Shown one piece after another: positions 16,983-26,382 of a DNA stretch of 64,000 nt (its first letter is position 1; every line of letters begins with the position of its first letter). Origin of the DNA: Lachnospiraceae bacterium UBA4338 (GTDB taxonomy: Bacteria > Bacillota > Clostridia > Lachnospirales > Lachnospiraceae); assembly GCA_002393735.1 (NCBI GenBank), contig DGTK01000016.1, positions 33,522 through 97,521 on the forward strand, given 5' to 3'. Below the pieces are notes generated by a model that did not search any database, was not told the origin of the DNA, and saw nothing but the letters and a program-made list of their open reading frames with translations. The position numbers and the translations under genes were made by a program.

Positions 16983-17010
16983 AAAGACTGGGTGTGAGCC
17001 TGGTCTTTTT
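16983..17010 (+). terminator. terminator hairpin, repeated family
   Basis: AAAGACTGGG / CCTGGTCTTT, loop TGTGAG, then TT. It ends the PD-(D/E)XK gene, with the same stem and loop as at 15622. Confidence 0.8.
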
Positions 17011-17047
17011 TGGACAGGGATTTAAGAAAAAATGGAGGGGTTAAACT

Positions 17048-17482
17048 ATGGAATACAGAAAATATGGTGAAACTTATTATGTTCGTATGGACAGGGGAGA
17101 TGAGGTTGTTTCGACTCTGTTAGATATCTGTAAGAAAGAAGGGATTCGTTCGGCGTGCTATTCCGGGATAGGTGGATGCAGTGATGTGGAGATGCAGGTC
17201 TTTATTCCGGAGAAGAAAGAGTTTGAGACTACGAAAGTGGAAGGAATGCTTGAACTGGTGTCTCTTATGGGAGATGTTGTATGTGATGATGAAGGAAAAC
17301 TCTGCCATCATACCCATGCAATGTTTGCATATAAAGAAGGCGATGAGCACAAGGTTATTGCCGGACACATGAAGTCCACCACGGTTCTTTATACGGCTGA
17401 AATCGAGCTTCGCCCTGTTAAGGGAGGAGTCATTAGCAAGCAGTTTGATCCTGAGACAGGCACAGGTTTCTGGAAGTTTTGA
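17048..17482 (+). CDS. PPC/DUF296 domain DNA-binding-like protein
   Basis: A 144-residue single-domain PPC (DUF296) protein. The fold is shown by YYVRMDRGDEVVSTLLDIC at the start, the SLMGDV strand and the His-rich core CHHTHAMFA, then HKVIAGHM. In plants this domain accompanies AT-hooks; bacterial single-domain forms are trimers of unclear function that may bind metal through the histidines. GGAGGGG precedes the ATG. It begins the core-like part of the window and sits just before ADP-ribose-related genes. Confidence 0.85.
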   Translation: MEYRKYGETYYVRMDRGDEVVSTLLDICKKEGIRSACYSGIGGCSDVEMQVFIPEKKEFETTKVEGMLELVSLMGDVVCDDEGKLCHHTHAMFAYKEGDEHKVIAGHMKSTTVLYTAEIELRPVKGGVISKQFDPETGTGFWKF

Positions 17483-17564
17483 TAAATGTCGCCTCGCAGG
17501 TGACCGAATAACCGGGATTATGAAGTATGATTGATTTATCAAAATAACCTGGGAGGTGAAGTTT

Positions 17565-18365
17565 ATGAAAGGTGCAATTTATGGAGATATTATTGGAAGC
17601 AGATTTGAGTTTGACAGAGGACCCTGGAGTAAGGAGTTTGAACTTTTTACTAATAAGTGTTCTTTTACGGATGATTCTGTTATGAGCGTTGCAGTGGCTG
17701 AGGCACTGATGAATGCAGGGATTGATGGTGATGAGGCTAAAGTTACTTCTGAGTGCGTTAAGGCTATGCAGAAATGGGGAAGATTATATCCTAATGCCGG
17801 ATATGGCGGACGTTTCAGATACTGGCTGATTGAAAAATCCCCGAAGCCGTACAACAGCTGGGGCAATGGTTCTGCCATGAGAGTCTCTCCTGTGGGATGG
17901 GCTTATGATTCTTTAGAGAGAACGATGGAAGTTGCAGGATGGACTGCTGAGGTTACGCATAATCATCCGGAAGGAATAAAGGGGGCCAGGTGTACAGCGG
18001 CTGTTATGTTCTTAGCACGCAGTGGTAAGAGTAAAGAGGAGATTAAGGAATATGTAATCTCTACATTTGGATATGACTTATCCACTACTGTAGCTGAATA
18101 CAGTGCCAATCATCGTCATGATGAATCCTGCATGGATACGCTTCCTAAAGCGCTGGTTGCTTTCTTTGAAGGGGTTTCCTATGAGGATGTTATTCGTAAT
18201 GCCATATCCATGGGTGGAGATACCGATACAATTGCGGCTATAGCCGGGGCTATGGCGGATGCGATGTATGGAATTCCTGAGTGGATTGAGAGTGAAGGCG
18301 ATAAATATGTGGGCGGGGATTTGGCCCAGGTGTTAGGGAAGTTTGCTGATTTTATAAAAAAATAA
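17565..18365 (+). CDS. ADP-ribosylglycohydrolase family protein
   Basis: A 266-residue ADP-ribosyl hydrolase of the DraG/ARH type, which removes ADP-ribose from modified proteins or nucleic acids. The dinuclear-metal residues are visible: FTDDSVM (T35-D36-D37) near the N-terminus and GGDTDT (217-222) near the C-terminus. GNGSAMRVSP and HNHPEG are further family signatures. ATG 17565 is chosen over GTG 17556 because GGAGGTG overlaps the latter. A macrodomain gene follows 67 bp downstream, so the pair could form a small ADP-ribose-removal module. No ADP-ribosyltransferase gene is seen nearby. Confidence 0.92.
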   Translation: MKGAIYGDIIGSRFEFDRGPWSKEFELFTNKCSFTDDSVMSVAVAEALMNAGIDGDEAKVTSECVKAMQKWGRLYPNAGYGGRFRYWLIEKSPKPYNSWGNGSAMRVSPVGWAYDSLERTMEVAGWTAEVTHNHPEGIKGARCTAAVMFLARSGKSKEEIKEYVISTFGYDLSTTVAEYSANHRHDESCMDTLPKALVAFFEGVSYEDVIRNAISMGGDTDTIAAIAGAMADAMYGIPEWIESEGDKYVGGDLAQVLGKFADFIKK

Positions 18366-18432
18366 AACTGGGATGTGTTGGTGCCGGAAATTGTGTTATA
18401 ATGAATTACAGGTTTAGCGAAGGAGGTATGAC

Positions 18433-18972
18433 ATGCAGAGTTTGGAATTGATACATGGTTCATGCGTCGAGCAGGATGTTGATGCTGTTGTTAATGCAGC
18501 TAACGGATTTCTGGCAGCAGGTACGGGGATATGTGGTGTTATTTTTGACAAGGCCGGTGAGGATGAACTTACCGAGGCTTGTGATAAGATTGATAAGCCG
18601 GTTGAAGATGGACAGGCAGTTATTACCCCATCTTTTGGTATAAAGAATGTTAAGGCGATTATTCATGCGGTTGGACCGGATTTCGGGTTTACGCCGGAGG
18701 CTTTTGATAAGCTTTTTGATGCATATTATAATTCACTTTCGGTTCTTAAGGAGAATGGATATCACAGCATTGCTTTTCCGCTTATTTCAGCAGGTGTATT
18801 CGGAATTGGGCTTGATAATCCGGTTGCTGTTTCTACGGAGCATTGCGTGAAGGCTTACAAGCAGTTTGTGAAGGATAATCCTGATTATGAACTTAAGGTA
18901 ATTCTTTGTGCGTATACTGCGCATGAGTATGAAAGTGCGAATCCGGAGTTTGAGAAGGATTATGAGGGTTAA
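18433..18972 (+). CDS. macrodomain protein (ADP-ribose / O-acetyl-ADP-ribose binding)
   Basis: A 179-residue macrodomain. VDAVVNAANGFLAAGTGICG (residues 16-35) contains the NAAN motif and glycine loop that hold the distal ribose; AIIHAVGPDFG and FPLISAGVFGIG are the other binding loops. Such enzymes hydrolyse O-acetyl-ADP-ribose or remove ADP-ribose from acidic residues. GAAGGAGG lies 8 bp before the ATG. It has its own TATAAT-like box near 18400 but could also be read from the ADP-ribosylglycohydrolase gene. Confidence 0.92.
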   Translation: MQSLELIHGSCVEQDVDAVVNAANGFLAAGTGICGVIFDKAGEDELTEACDKIDKPVEDGQAVITPSFGIKNVKAIIHAVGPDFGFTPEAFDKLFDAYYNSLSVLKENGYHSIAFPLISAGVFGIGLDNPVAVSTEHCVKAYKQFVKDNPDYELKVILCAYTAHEYESANPEFEKDYEG

Positions 18973-19004
18973 AACCTACGCAATAGCAGGGTTATGAATT
19001 GTGT

Positions 19005-19304
19005 ATGAATTATAACAGAGAATGGGAAATGGCTAAGAATAATCTGGTGATGAATGTGGTGAATCTGGGATTTCCGGAGGAACTGGGAGAGGAGATTGCC
19101 AGGCAGCTTGGGAGTCCGAAGGCCATGGAGAGAATGAGGGCGTATCTTTATAATGTAAAGCCTAAGAGTGTGGAACTTGTTATTGATGAGATGCTTGCCA
19201 TTATGAGCGACATTGAGAGATGGAAGGATAAGAAGTTGAGCGAAGAGGCTAATGCGGCATATAATGATGTGCTTAACCATGGGTTCGGCGAGGAAGAAGA
19301 GTAA
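19005..19304 (+). CDS. small conserved-looking protein, function unknown
   Basis: A 99-residue, mostly helical, acidic protein without membrane segments or known motifs: FPEELGEEIARQLGSPKAME resembles a UBA-like three-helix start. ATG 19005 is preferred over TTG 18999. The GTTCGGCGAGGAAGAAGAG at its end is repeated at 19341-19359 after the stop, suggesting a small duplication of the 3' end. The start is uncertain because no strong ribosome binding site is present. Confidence 0.5.
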   Translation: MNYNREWEMAKNNLVMNVVNLGFPEELGEEIARQLGSPKAMERMRAYLYNVKPKSVELVIDEMLAIMSDIERWKDKKLSEEANAAYNDVLNHGFGEEEE

Positions 19305-19389
19305 AGCAGTTCGTGAATCCGGCAAAGATGAAGAAGCAGGGATTCGGCGAGGAAGAATAGTCATAAAAAGTTCATAAAAATATAAGTTT

Positions 19390-19415
19390 AAAGGCAGTTT
19401 TTACTGCCTTTTTTA
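19390..19415 (+). terminator. rho-independent terminator
   Basis: AAAGGCAG / CTGCCTTT stem, loop TTTTTA, followed by a T tract. Lies between the small helical protein and the 1297-aa gene. Confidence 0.85.
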
Positions 19416-19533
19416 TGTTATAATCGGGGTGTATGGGGTTATCATATTTGTTTGTTGCACATTTGTTAACATTAATGGGGTAAAGTTAAGGCAGATGTTG
19501 ATAAATATTCGTTGTGTTTAGGAGGATTTAGAT

Positions 19534-22500
19534 ATGCCAAAGAAATCAAAACTTACAGCAAATAATGTATTGGAAACCTACGGATGGGTAGCGCCTATTC
19601 TTGAAGAAGAGGGTGGTTTTTACGGAACCAGGGAAGATTATTCCAGGGAAGTGGGGGCTGATTTTGCCCGTATTCTTAAGGAAAATTTAGGCTTTGATTT
19701 AGAAGCTGATTCCGAGGATGTTAACAGAAGAATCATCTTTACTACTGAAAAAGGTAAAATGGCGCTGGATAAATATCTTGAGGATATGAGTGATGCCAAT
19801 GCCATGCCGGATTCTCCACAGAAGGTGCAGAAGATCGAGAAGGCTGCCAAGGATATGATCAATATCCTTTATGAGATGCTGGCTAAAGGAAGATTCGTAT
19901 TTATTCCGCTTGGCGAGACAGATCCAAGACAGCTTAGATTTGATGCCAAGAACAAGAAATTCGCTGTATCTGTTCCTCTTAATTCCATAGACATAAATGA
20001 ACTTAATAATAAATTTATTCCAAGAGACGAAAAGGGTAATGTTATCTCCTATGAAGTTAAGGAGAATATTAAGCTTGATGAGCCTAAGCCTGTAACGATG
20101 AGTATGCCACAGCCACCAGATGAGGTAAAGCCTTTTACCATGGTGCATCCAAGTACAATGGAGCCATTCTGGAAGGAGCCTCCTAAGTTCAGACCATATC
20201 CTACCGAACCTAAGGATATGCTTAAGGAAAAGCCACGTGATCAGTGGGTTAAGGAAGAGTATGAAAGACTTAAGAAGGAGGCGAATTTCGCAGAGCCTCA
20301 GTATATCTTTGATATTCCGAAAGAGCCTGTTTTTCTGATTAAGCCTCCAAAGGAAGTTAAGTTTCCTGGAGCGAAGAAGACTGGTCTGGTTAAGCCGGAG
20401 AAACCTGCAGAACAGGCTGAATATGAAAGAATCATAGATGAACTTGATAAGGATTATTCTGAAGAGCCGGATTTCCCTGAAGGATTCTATCAGATGAGTC
20501 CTAAGCCGGCACCTTTATTTGAGGTGACAGAGCCTGTTTTAGATGAGCCTGTAGCGCCGGATGAACCACAGTATCAGGCACTTCATGATGAGCCTAAGTT
20601 TAAGTATATGTTTGAACCTACATTTATGATTGAGGTACCTGAGTGGCATCCTACAATGGAAAGACCTGTGGAACCTAAGCCGCCGGTTATGCCAAAATAT
20701 CCTAAGAAGCCTGTGCTTAGAAAGAAACCTGATAATCCACCTGTGGAGCCAAGTATGGCTTACAGATTCTTCCACTGGGGTGCAATGAGCAGATATAATC
20801 AGGCCAAAGCTGATTATGACAAGAACCTTGCCAACTGGGAAGAAGAGAGAAAAGATTACCAGCAGATGCTTAGCACATATGAGATGGTTGTTGAAGTTGT
20901 TAATCAGCAGGCTAAGGAAGCTCTTGAAAAGTATAATAGCCAGATGAAAGTTTATGTTGACCAAATGACCGAATATAACAATCAGCTGGAACAGTACAAA
21001 AGTCAGGTAGAGGACTTAGATGCAATTAATACAAAGAACTATGAAGACTACGTAATTGCCAAGAAATCATATGACCAGCAAAGAGAAGAATTAGGCGCTG
21101 AGTATGATGCTGAATTACAGCGTTTTAATGAAAGACATGCAAAATGGGAGCAGGAAAATGCTGAGATCATTCAGGCTAACAAGGCGCTTAAAGAACAGTA
21201 CTTAAACAGCCCTGAATATAAGAAATATGAAGTAAAGGCTAAATGGTACAATGATAATATCAAGCCATATGAACTTGATCACAATAAGATTGAAGAAGTA
21301 AAGAAAAAACATGCCGACAAGTATAAAGAAGACCTTAAGAAACTTGAGGAACTTAAGGAAGCGCATAAGGCATATGAAGAAGAATTGAAACCTGGAAAGA
21401 AACTTTTTGAGGAACAGATTAGAATTCTTCATGGCGACGAGCCTGATTACGAGCAGAAGAAAGATGGCTACATGGCTGATTATATTGCACGTAATGAGCA
21501 GGAGAATATTAAGTACAAAGAAAAATTAAAAACATATAATACAAATAAGAATATTCTTCTTGACAGAAAGACAGTACTTGCAATGGACCCTACCCGTCTT
21601 CAGTATGTAAAGGACTTGGATGAATATGAACTGAATAACGAGAAGGTTCAAATTGATAAGTACATTAAAGACCAGTATGACAATGAAGTTAATAAAGTTG
21701 AGATGAATGTAGTAGAAGAAAAGGAGCCAACAAAAGAAGAGCAGGAAAAGATAAACAAAGAACTTGATAAGGCTATTATGCAAGGCAATATTAATGCTAC
21801 ATCTAATCTGGTTACTTTCCAGGATGATGAAAATGGTAATACAGTAAAGAAGTATTATTCTGATGAGCTTAGGAAAGAATATGAAAAACTTTACGGTGAT
21901 GAGGATGCAGAAGAGGATTATGATCTGGTTGAAAATCGTATGAACTATACATTCGTGGACGATGATTTCGCAGATCTGATTGAAATTACCAGGTTTGAAG
22001 AACAGCAGATTAAGTATCATCAGTATCTGAAAGACTTAAAGAAGTTTGAAAGGATGGAGAAACGCCACGAGCAGAAGCATAAAGAGTGGGAAGAAGAGAT
22101 AAAGAGAATCCAGCATAATAATGAGAATTATAATGCGATGTACAAGCAGTATGAAAACCATCTTAATGATCTTTATAAGAAGGCTTCTGATAATATTGAT
22201 ATTAAGGTTAAGGAAAACAATACTGAAATTTTGAACTATCCTGATAAAGTTAAAGAGTGGGAAAGAGACAGAATTCAGTATAACCAGTCGGTATATAATG
22301 CAAAGATTGATTATAACAGCAGAACACTTAAGTGGTTCTATTATAGAGAGGAATATGAAGAGAAAGAGAAACTTCATAATTCTCAGGTAAAGAAATATGC
22401 AGTAGATCTGGAAAATTATCAGAAGGATATTAAGACATATACCAAACTTCAGGAGGATTACAATCTTAAATTAAACAAATACAAAGAAGACCTTGTGAAG

Positions 22501-23427
22501 TATAAGCAGATTGAACTTGAGAATGATGCAAACTTAAAAGAGTACAACAATAAGAAGGATGAATATGTACAGAAAGTCTGCCAGGATCCAAAACTCAGGG
22601 ATTATTATGAGAATAAGGCCAGCTATTTAAACGGTGACGTTAAGTGGGCGCATGAACTTCAGACCAGCAATAAAGTCTCCAGGTGGAGAGGCAAGTTGAG
22701 TGATGACAAGAAACTTGATAGTTACTATAGCAGACATGAGAGAATAATTGCTGAATATGACAAGTTTAAGAAGAAAGCCAATGCGGTTACCAGGATTGAT
22801 GAGAATCAGCAGAAGTTGTATGAAGAGCATCTGTCTGAAAAGAAGAAGTATTCCAAATATACAACTGCTGCAAAGCCGTTGTTCAAACTTATCAGATTAT
22901 ATTATACTCAGATTAAGGATGAGATTGATAAGGTAAATACTTTCACTGAGAAGAAATATGCCGAACTTGCATCAATGATGATGTATATTGAAGTAGTGGA
23001 GAAACATATTCAGAAAGAATATGACTTATGCAACAATAAGGCTGATTTTGATCCTCATGAATATATGAAGTATTTAGAACAGGAAAATATGACCAAATCA
23101 ATCAAGGCTATTCGTGAAGATCCTGTATTTAAGCAGGCGATAAAGAGTAATCAGGACTGGGCAGTAGATTATAGAGACATGAATGATAAGACAGCTATTA
23201 AGCGTCAGAAACTCTTCCTTATGGATGAGGACTATAAGTTTAAGAAGATATTTGAAACTGCTCATGAGAAAAACAAAACTGTTGCCAAGAATCCAATTTT
23301 CCGCGGTTATTTAGGACCACTTGATATGGTTTTAAAGAAACAGCATGAAGATGCGATTAAGAAGCCGCAGCCAAAGGGTGCAAATTTAAACAATAACAAT
23401 AATGCTAAAAAATTAGTCAGGAAGTAA
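19534..23427 (+). CDS. very large proline-rich/coiled-coil cytoplasmic protein, function unknown
   Basis: A 1297-residue orphan. Residues 1-160 are a mixed domain starting VLETYGWVAPILEEEGGFYG. Residues about 180-420 are a proline-rich stretch with many KP, EP and PPK motifs. From about 425 to 1200 the protein is almost pure charged helix with regularly spaced Tyr, Lys and Glu (for example YNQAKADYDKNLANWEEER), predicting long coiled coils. There is no signal peptide, membrane segment or sorting motif, so a cytoplasmic filament, scaffold or an unusual secreted effector are all possible. It stands alone between two terminators, behind AGGAGG at 19521. It shares style, though no clear alignment by eye, with the 1032-aa protein at 31404. 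Confidence 0.75.
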   Translation: MPKKSKLTANNVLETYGWVAPILEEEGGFYGTREDYSREVGADFARILKENLGFDLEADSEDVNRRIIFTTEKGKMALDKYLEDMSDANAMPDSPQKVQKIEKAAKDMINILYEMLAKGRFVFIPLGETDPRQLRFDAKNKKFAVSVPLNSIDINELNNKFIPRDEKGNVISYEVKENIKLDEPKPVTMSMPQPPDEVKPFTMVHPSTMEPFWKEPPKFRPYPTEPKDMLKEKPRDQWVKEEYERLKKEANFAEPQYIFDIPKEPVFLIKPPKEVKFPGAKKTGLVKPEKPAEQAEYERIIDELDKDYSEEPDFPEGFYQMSPKPAPLFEVTEPVLDEPVAPDEPQYQALHDEPKFKYMFEPTFMIEVPEWHPTMERPVEPKPPVMPKYPKKPVLRKKPDNPPVEPSMAYRFFHWGAMSRYNQAKADYDKNLANWEEERKDYQQMLSTYEMVVEVVNQQAKEALEKYNSQMKVYVDQMTEYNNQLEQYKSQVEDLDAINTKNYEDYVIAKKSYDQQREELGAEYDAELQRFNERHAKWEQENAEIIQANKALKEQYLNSPEYKKYEVKAKWYNDNIKPYELDHNKIEEVKKKHADKYKEDLKKLEELKEAHKAYEEELKPGKKLFEEQIRILHGDEPDYEQKKDGYMADYIARNEQENIKYKEKLKTYNTNKNILLDRKTVLAMDPTRLQYVKDLDEYELNNEKVQIDKYIKDQYDNEVNKVEMNVVEEKEPTKEEQEKINKELDKAIMQGNINATSNLVTFQDDENGNTVKKYYSDELRKEYEKLYGDEDAEEDYDLVENRMNYTFVDDDFADLIEITRFEEQQIKYHQYLKDLKKFERMEKRHEQKHKEWEEEIKRIQHNNENYNAMYKQYENHLNDLYKKASDNIDIKVKENNTEILNYPDKVKEWERDRIQYNQSVYNAKIDYNSRTLKWFYYREEYEEKEKLHNSQVKKYAVDLENYQKDIKTYTKLQEDYNLKLNKYKEDLVKYKQIELENDANLKEYNNKKDEYVQKVCQDPKLRDYYENKASYLNGDVKWAHELQTSNKVSRWRGKLSDDKKLDSYYSRHERIIAEYDKFKKKANAVTRIDENQQKLYEEHLSEKKKYSKYTTAAKPLFKLIRLYYTQIKDEIDKVNTFTEKKYAELASMMMYIEVVEKHIQKEYDLCNNKADFDPHEYMKYLEQENMTKSIKAIREDPVFKQAIKSNQDWAVDYRDMNDKTAIKRQKLFLMDEDYKFKKIFETAHEKNKTVAKNPIFRGYLGPLDMVLKKQHEDAIKKPQPKGANLNNNNNAKKLVRK

Positions 23428-23456
23428 TCTGAAATAGTTAAAAATCTTTAATAAAA

Positions 23457-23500
23457 ATAAGGGACGAGCTACTGTCTAATGTGGCGCGTCCCCTTATTTT
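23457..23500 (+). terminator. rho-independent terminator
   Basis: AATAAGGGACG paired with CGTCCCCTTATT (one bulge), with T residues at the end. It closes the 1297-aa gene. TATAAT at 23505-23510 directly after it probably starts the next unit. Confidence 0.75.
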
Positions 23501-23542
23501 ATGATATAATGGGGGTAGCATTATAAAGGAGATTTGCTTTAA

Positions 23543-25084
23543 GTGGAAACAATTAGTAAAAGCAGAAAAAGACAGGCGATTTTTGTAGGATATATGTATC
23601 TCTTCCTTATGATTATTGCGGGAATACTTGTAAGAATTAAGGGTTCAGATAATATCTATCCTACTTATCTTATAAATATAGGCGTGGACCTGACAGGCAT
23701 GCTTGTAGGCTATGTGCTTTATGTATGCTGTCTTGTGGATGTTGGTAAGACCGGTGCCAATCACAAGAACCTGCTGTATCTTATTAATGTTACCTATTTC
23801 GGTCTTTTTACAGATCTTGTTGCATGGCTTGTGGATGCAGATCCTTCCTATCGCCTTGTTAATATTATTGATAATACTTTCTATTACATGTGCATGCCGG
23901 CAGGATGTTATTATTTCTATCGTTATGTTTCAGGTGTGGTTAAGAGTGAAGATAAGGTAGAAAGCGTATTCAGTAAGATAATTCATTTTGGATTTTTCGT
24001 TGCCATTGCAATGAGAATTATTAATATTTTTACGGGCGTGTATTTTACGGTAGATGCTAATGGTGTTTATTCAAGAAGCGCTTTGTATCCTGTCTCGATG
24101 ATATATCTGTTTGCTACTACAGTAGCATCAATTATTCTAATTATTAATCACAGAAAACAGTTTCAGACTTATCAGATAATTGTACTGCTTCTCTATGTTT
24201 TAGCGCCAACCCTGGCGGCTATATTCACCATTGGTGTGTATGGAATCTCCATAAGCTATGGCGTGGTTATGTGTGTGCTTTTACTGATGTACTGTCTTAT
24301 TAATATTGAGCAGAGTAAGTCGAAGGCCATTGCAGACAGAGACCTTGATATGGCAGCAGCGATTCAGCACAGTATGCTGCCCCATATTTTTCCGGCGTTC
24401 CCTGAAAGAGATGAATTTTCTTTACATGCTTCAATGAATCCGGCGAAGGAAGTAGGCGGTGACTTCTACGATTTCTTCCTTATTGATGAGGATCATCTTT
24501 GCATGGTAATTGCGGATGTATCCGGTAAGGGTGTGCCTGCATCATTATTTATGATGATATCAAAAACAATCCTTCAGAGTATTGCAATCCTTGGTGTATC
24601 TCCGGCGAATGCCCTGGAGAGAACCAATAATGCCATCTGTGCGAACAACCAGGTGGAGATGTTTGTAACTGTATGGATAGGTGTACTTGATATCAAGACC
24701 GGTATTATTACTGCATCCAATGCAGGACATGAGTATCCGGTAATTAAGGAGAAGGACAGCGACTGGAAGCTCATTAAGGATAAACATGGAATAGCAGTTG
24801 GTGCAATTGAAGGCGCTAAATATAAGGAATATGAGATTAAGATGGAGCCTGGCTCAAAGCTCTTTGTATATACTGACGGTGTGCCGGAGGCAACCAATGA
24901 AGAGAAGAACATGTTTGGTACAGCCAATATGGTTGATGCATTAAATGCCAATAAGGACAAGGCTCCTGCAGAGATTCTTCAGGGTGTGAAGGAAGCGGTT
25001 GATGCTTTTGTTAAGTCTGCTCCTCAGTTTGATGATTTGACCATGCTTTGCATTGAATATAAGGGGGCATCAAATGTTCAGTAA
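23543..25084 (+). CDS. membrane-bound SpoIIE-type PP2C phosphatase
   Basis: A 513-residue protein with about seven hydrophobic helices in residues 13-245, a short linker, then a PP2C-like SpoIIE/RsbU phosphatase domain. The phosphatase begins LDMAAAIQHSMLPHIFP and has the metal-binding motifs VGGDFYDFF and VIADVSGKGVPASLF; FVYTDGVPEATN and DDLTMLCIEY close the domain. Such enzymes dephosphorylate anti-sigma antagonist proteins or, more broadly, Ser/Thr phosphoproteins in response to a membrane signal. GTG 23543 is the start, behind AAGGAG. It overlaps the downstream exonuclease gene by 11 nt. No anti-sigma partner is encoded nearby. Confidence 0.9.
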   Translation: METISKSRKRQAIFVGYMYLFLMIIAGILVRIKGSDNIYPTYLINIGVDLTGMLVGYVLYVCCLVDVGKTGANHKNLLYLINVTYFGLFTDLVAWLVDADPSYRLVNIIDNTFYYMCMPAGCYYFYRYVSGVVKSEDKVESVFSKIIHFGFFVAIAMRIINIFTGVYFTVDANGVYSRSALYPVSMIYLFATTVASIILIINHRKQFQTYQIIVLLLYVLAPTLAAIFTIGVYGISISYGVVMCVLLLMYCLINIEQSKSKAIADRDLDMAAAIQHSMLPHIFPAFPERDEFSLHASMNPAKEVGGDFYDFFLIDEDHLCMVIADVSGKGVPASLFMMISKTILQSIAILGVSPANALERTNNAICANNQVEMFVTVWIGVLDIKTGIITASNAGHEYPVIKEKDSDWKLIKDKHGIAVGAIEGAKYKEYEIKMEPGSKLFVYTDGVPEATNEEKNMFGTANMVDALNANKDKAPAEILQGVKEAVDAFVKSAPQFDDLTMLCIEYKGASNVQ

Positions 25085-25763
25085 TACACTTGGAAGACAT
25101 CTGCATGAGTATGTGAGGGATTACTGTGTCTTTGATTTAGAGACAACGGGAACAGATCCAAATAGGAATATGATTACCGAGATAGGGGCGATTCGTGTGC
25201 TTGGAGGAGAGATTGATGCTGAGTTTAGTCAGCTGGTAAATCCTGGAATTCCGATTCCTCCATATATTACCGAGATTACCGGAATTAATGATGAGATGGT
25301 TGCTGATGCGCCGCCTGTTGGAGAAGCTTTGGAGATGTTCATGGATTTTGCCGGAGATCTTCCACTTGTAGGTCATAATATAATTCAGTTTGATCTTAAA
25401 TACATATACCGCTTTGCAAGAGAGTGTCACAATAAGACCATAGGTAATGATTATATTGATACACTGCCTCTTGCCAACACCAGACTGCCTGCCTTGTCAC
25501 ATCACAGACTGGGTGACCTGGCAACTCATTATGGAGTAGAGGTTGTTGATGCCCACAGAGCTCTTGGTGACTGCCGAATGAATCAGGTGGTATATGAAAG
25601 ATTAATGCAGGAGAATGTGCATCGCACCGATGATGTAAGGGCTGAAGAGATATGCCCACAGTGCGGTAAGGCCATGAAGATAAGAAACGGAAAGTTTGGT
25701 GAATTCTGGGGATGTACAGGATATCCTCTTTGTAAGTTTACCAAGAATCTGACAAGAGTATAA
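25074..25763 (+). CDS. DEDDh 3'-5' exonuclease with C-terminal zinc finger
   Basis: A 229-residue exonuclease of the DnaQ/DNA polymerase III epsilon family. ExoI motif FDLETTGTD supplies D21 and E23, HNIIQFDLKY is ExoII, and HRALGDCRMN supplies the HxxxxD of ExoIII. After residue 190 there is a topoisomerase-type C4 zinc finger (CPQCGKAM ... WGCTGYPLC) that probably binds single-stranded DNA. ATG 25074 behind AAGGGGG is chosen over the upstream TTG. This fusion is common in Lachnospiraceae and likely acts in DNA repair. It overlaps the SpoIIE gene, so the two are co-transcribed. Confidence 0.88.
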   Translation: MFSNTLGRHLHEYVRDYCVFDLETTGTDPNRNMITEIGAIRVLGGEIDAEFSQLVNPGIPIPPYITEITGINDEMVADAPPVGEALEMFMDFAGDLPLVGHNIIQFDLKYIYRFARECHNKTIGNDYIDTLPLANTRLPALSHHRLGDLATHYGVEVVDAHRALGDCRMNQVVYERLMQENVHRTDDVRAEEICPQCGKAMKIRNGKFGEFWGCTGYPLCKFTKNLTRV

Positions 25764-25798
25764 AAAAGTTTATTATCGTGTTTTTAGGGTAGCAATCG

Positions 25799-26014
25799 AT
25801 GCTGTTTAGGAAGAAAATAAAACAGGAAGAATATGATAAAGAAAGACTCATTCCCGTCATAAAGGCAAGCATCTGTAATGGCGAGAGGGTGGCAGGTTTT
25901 AAGGATATTCATACGGGAGTATTCGAAGATGTCATGTTACTTAAAACTGATGCGGACCTTGAGACATTCAGAAAGCGTTTTGGAATAGATGGCGATATTG
26001 AGACTATATACTAA
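25799..26014 (+). CDS. small protein of unknown function
   Basis: A 71-residue soluble protein beginning MLFRKKIKQEEYDKERLIPV and ending DIETIY. No recognised motif. It lies 35 bp after the exonuclease and 21 bp before the Dabb gene, all in one direction, so it is likely part of the same transcript. The ribosome binding site (TTTTTAGGGT) is weak. Confidence 0.5.
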   Translation: MLFRKKIKQEEYDKERLIPVIKASICNGERVAGFKDIHTGVFEDVMLLKTDADLETFRKRFGIDGDIETIY

Positions 26015-26035
26015 AAAATATTAAGGAGACAGGTT

Positions 26036-26338
26036 ATGGTTAAGCATGTAATACTATGGGTACTTAAAGAAGAATTGACAGGTGATGAGAAGGAGAAGGT
26101 GAAGGCCGGAATTAAGGAGGGACTGGAAGGTCTTAAAGGACAGATTCCGGGACTTATTGATATAAGCGTTAATATTAATCCTCTTCCAAGTTCAAACTGT
26201 GATGTAATGCTTGATTCAACTTTTGAAGATGAAGAAGCGCTTAAAGGGTATGCTGTTAATCCTAAGCACGTAGCTGTAGCAGATGGTAAGGTCAGACCTT
26301 ATACTGCCAGCAGGGTGTGTATGGATACAGAGGTATAA
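26036..26338 (+). CDS. Dabb-family (stress-responsive A/B barrel) protein
   Basis: A 100-residue dimeric alpha/beta-barrel protein. It has the Dabb pattern: MVKHVILWVLKEE at the start, a helix GIKEGLEGLKGQIPGLIDI, then DVMLDSTFEDEEALKGY and NPKHVAVAD. The family is found in stress responses and in some small-molecule enzymes, but no substrate can be named. AAGGAGA precedes the ATG. Confidence 0.85.
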   Translation: MVKHVILWVLKEELTGDEKEKVKAGIKEGLEGLKGQIPGLIDISVNINPLPSSNCDVMLDSTFEDEEALKGYAVNPKHVAVADGKVRPYTASRVCMDTEV

Positions 26339-26382
26339 AAATTTGTGTTTGTGGTTATAACCACAAAGAAGGGAGAAATGGT

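Noticed and set aside
14183..17010. Insertion sequence around the Rpn-like genes
   Set aside because: No terminal inverted repeats or target-site duplication were found; the flanking repeats are direct and lie upstream of each gene.
20539..22377. Several minus-strand frames inside the 1297-aa gene
   Set aside because: They are shadows of the Lys/Glu-rich coiled coil read backwards, giving Phe/Leu/Ile-rich peptides without start signals.
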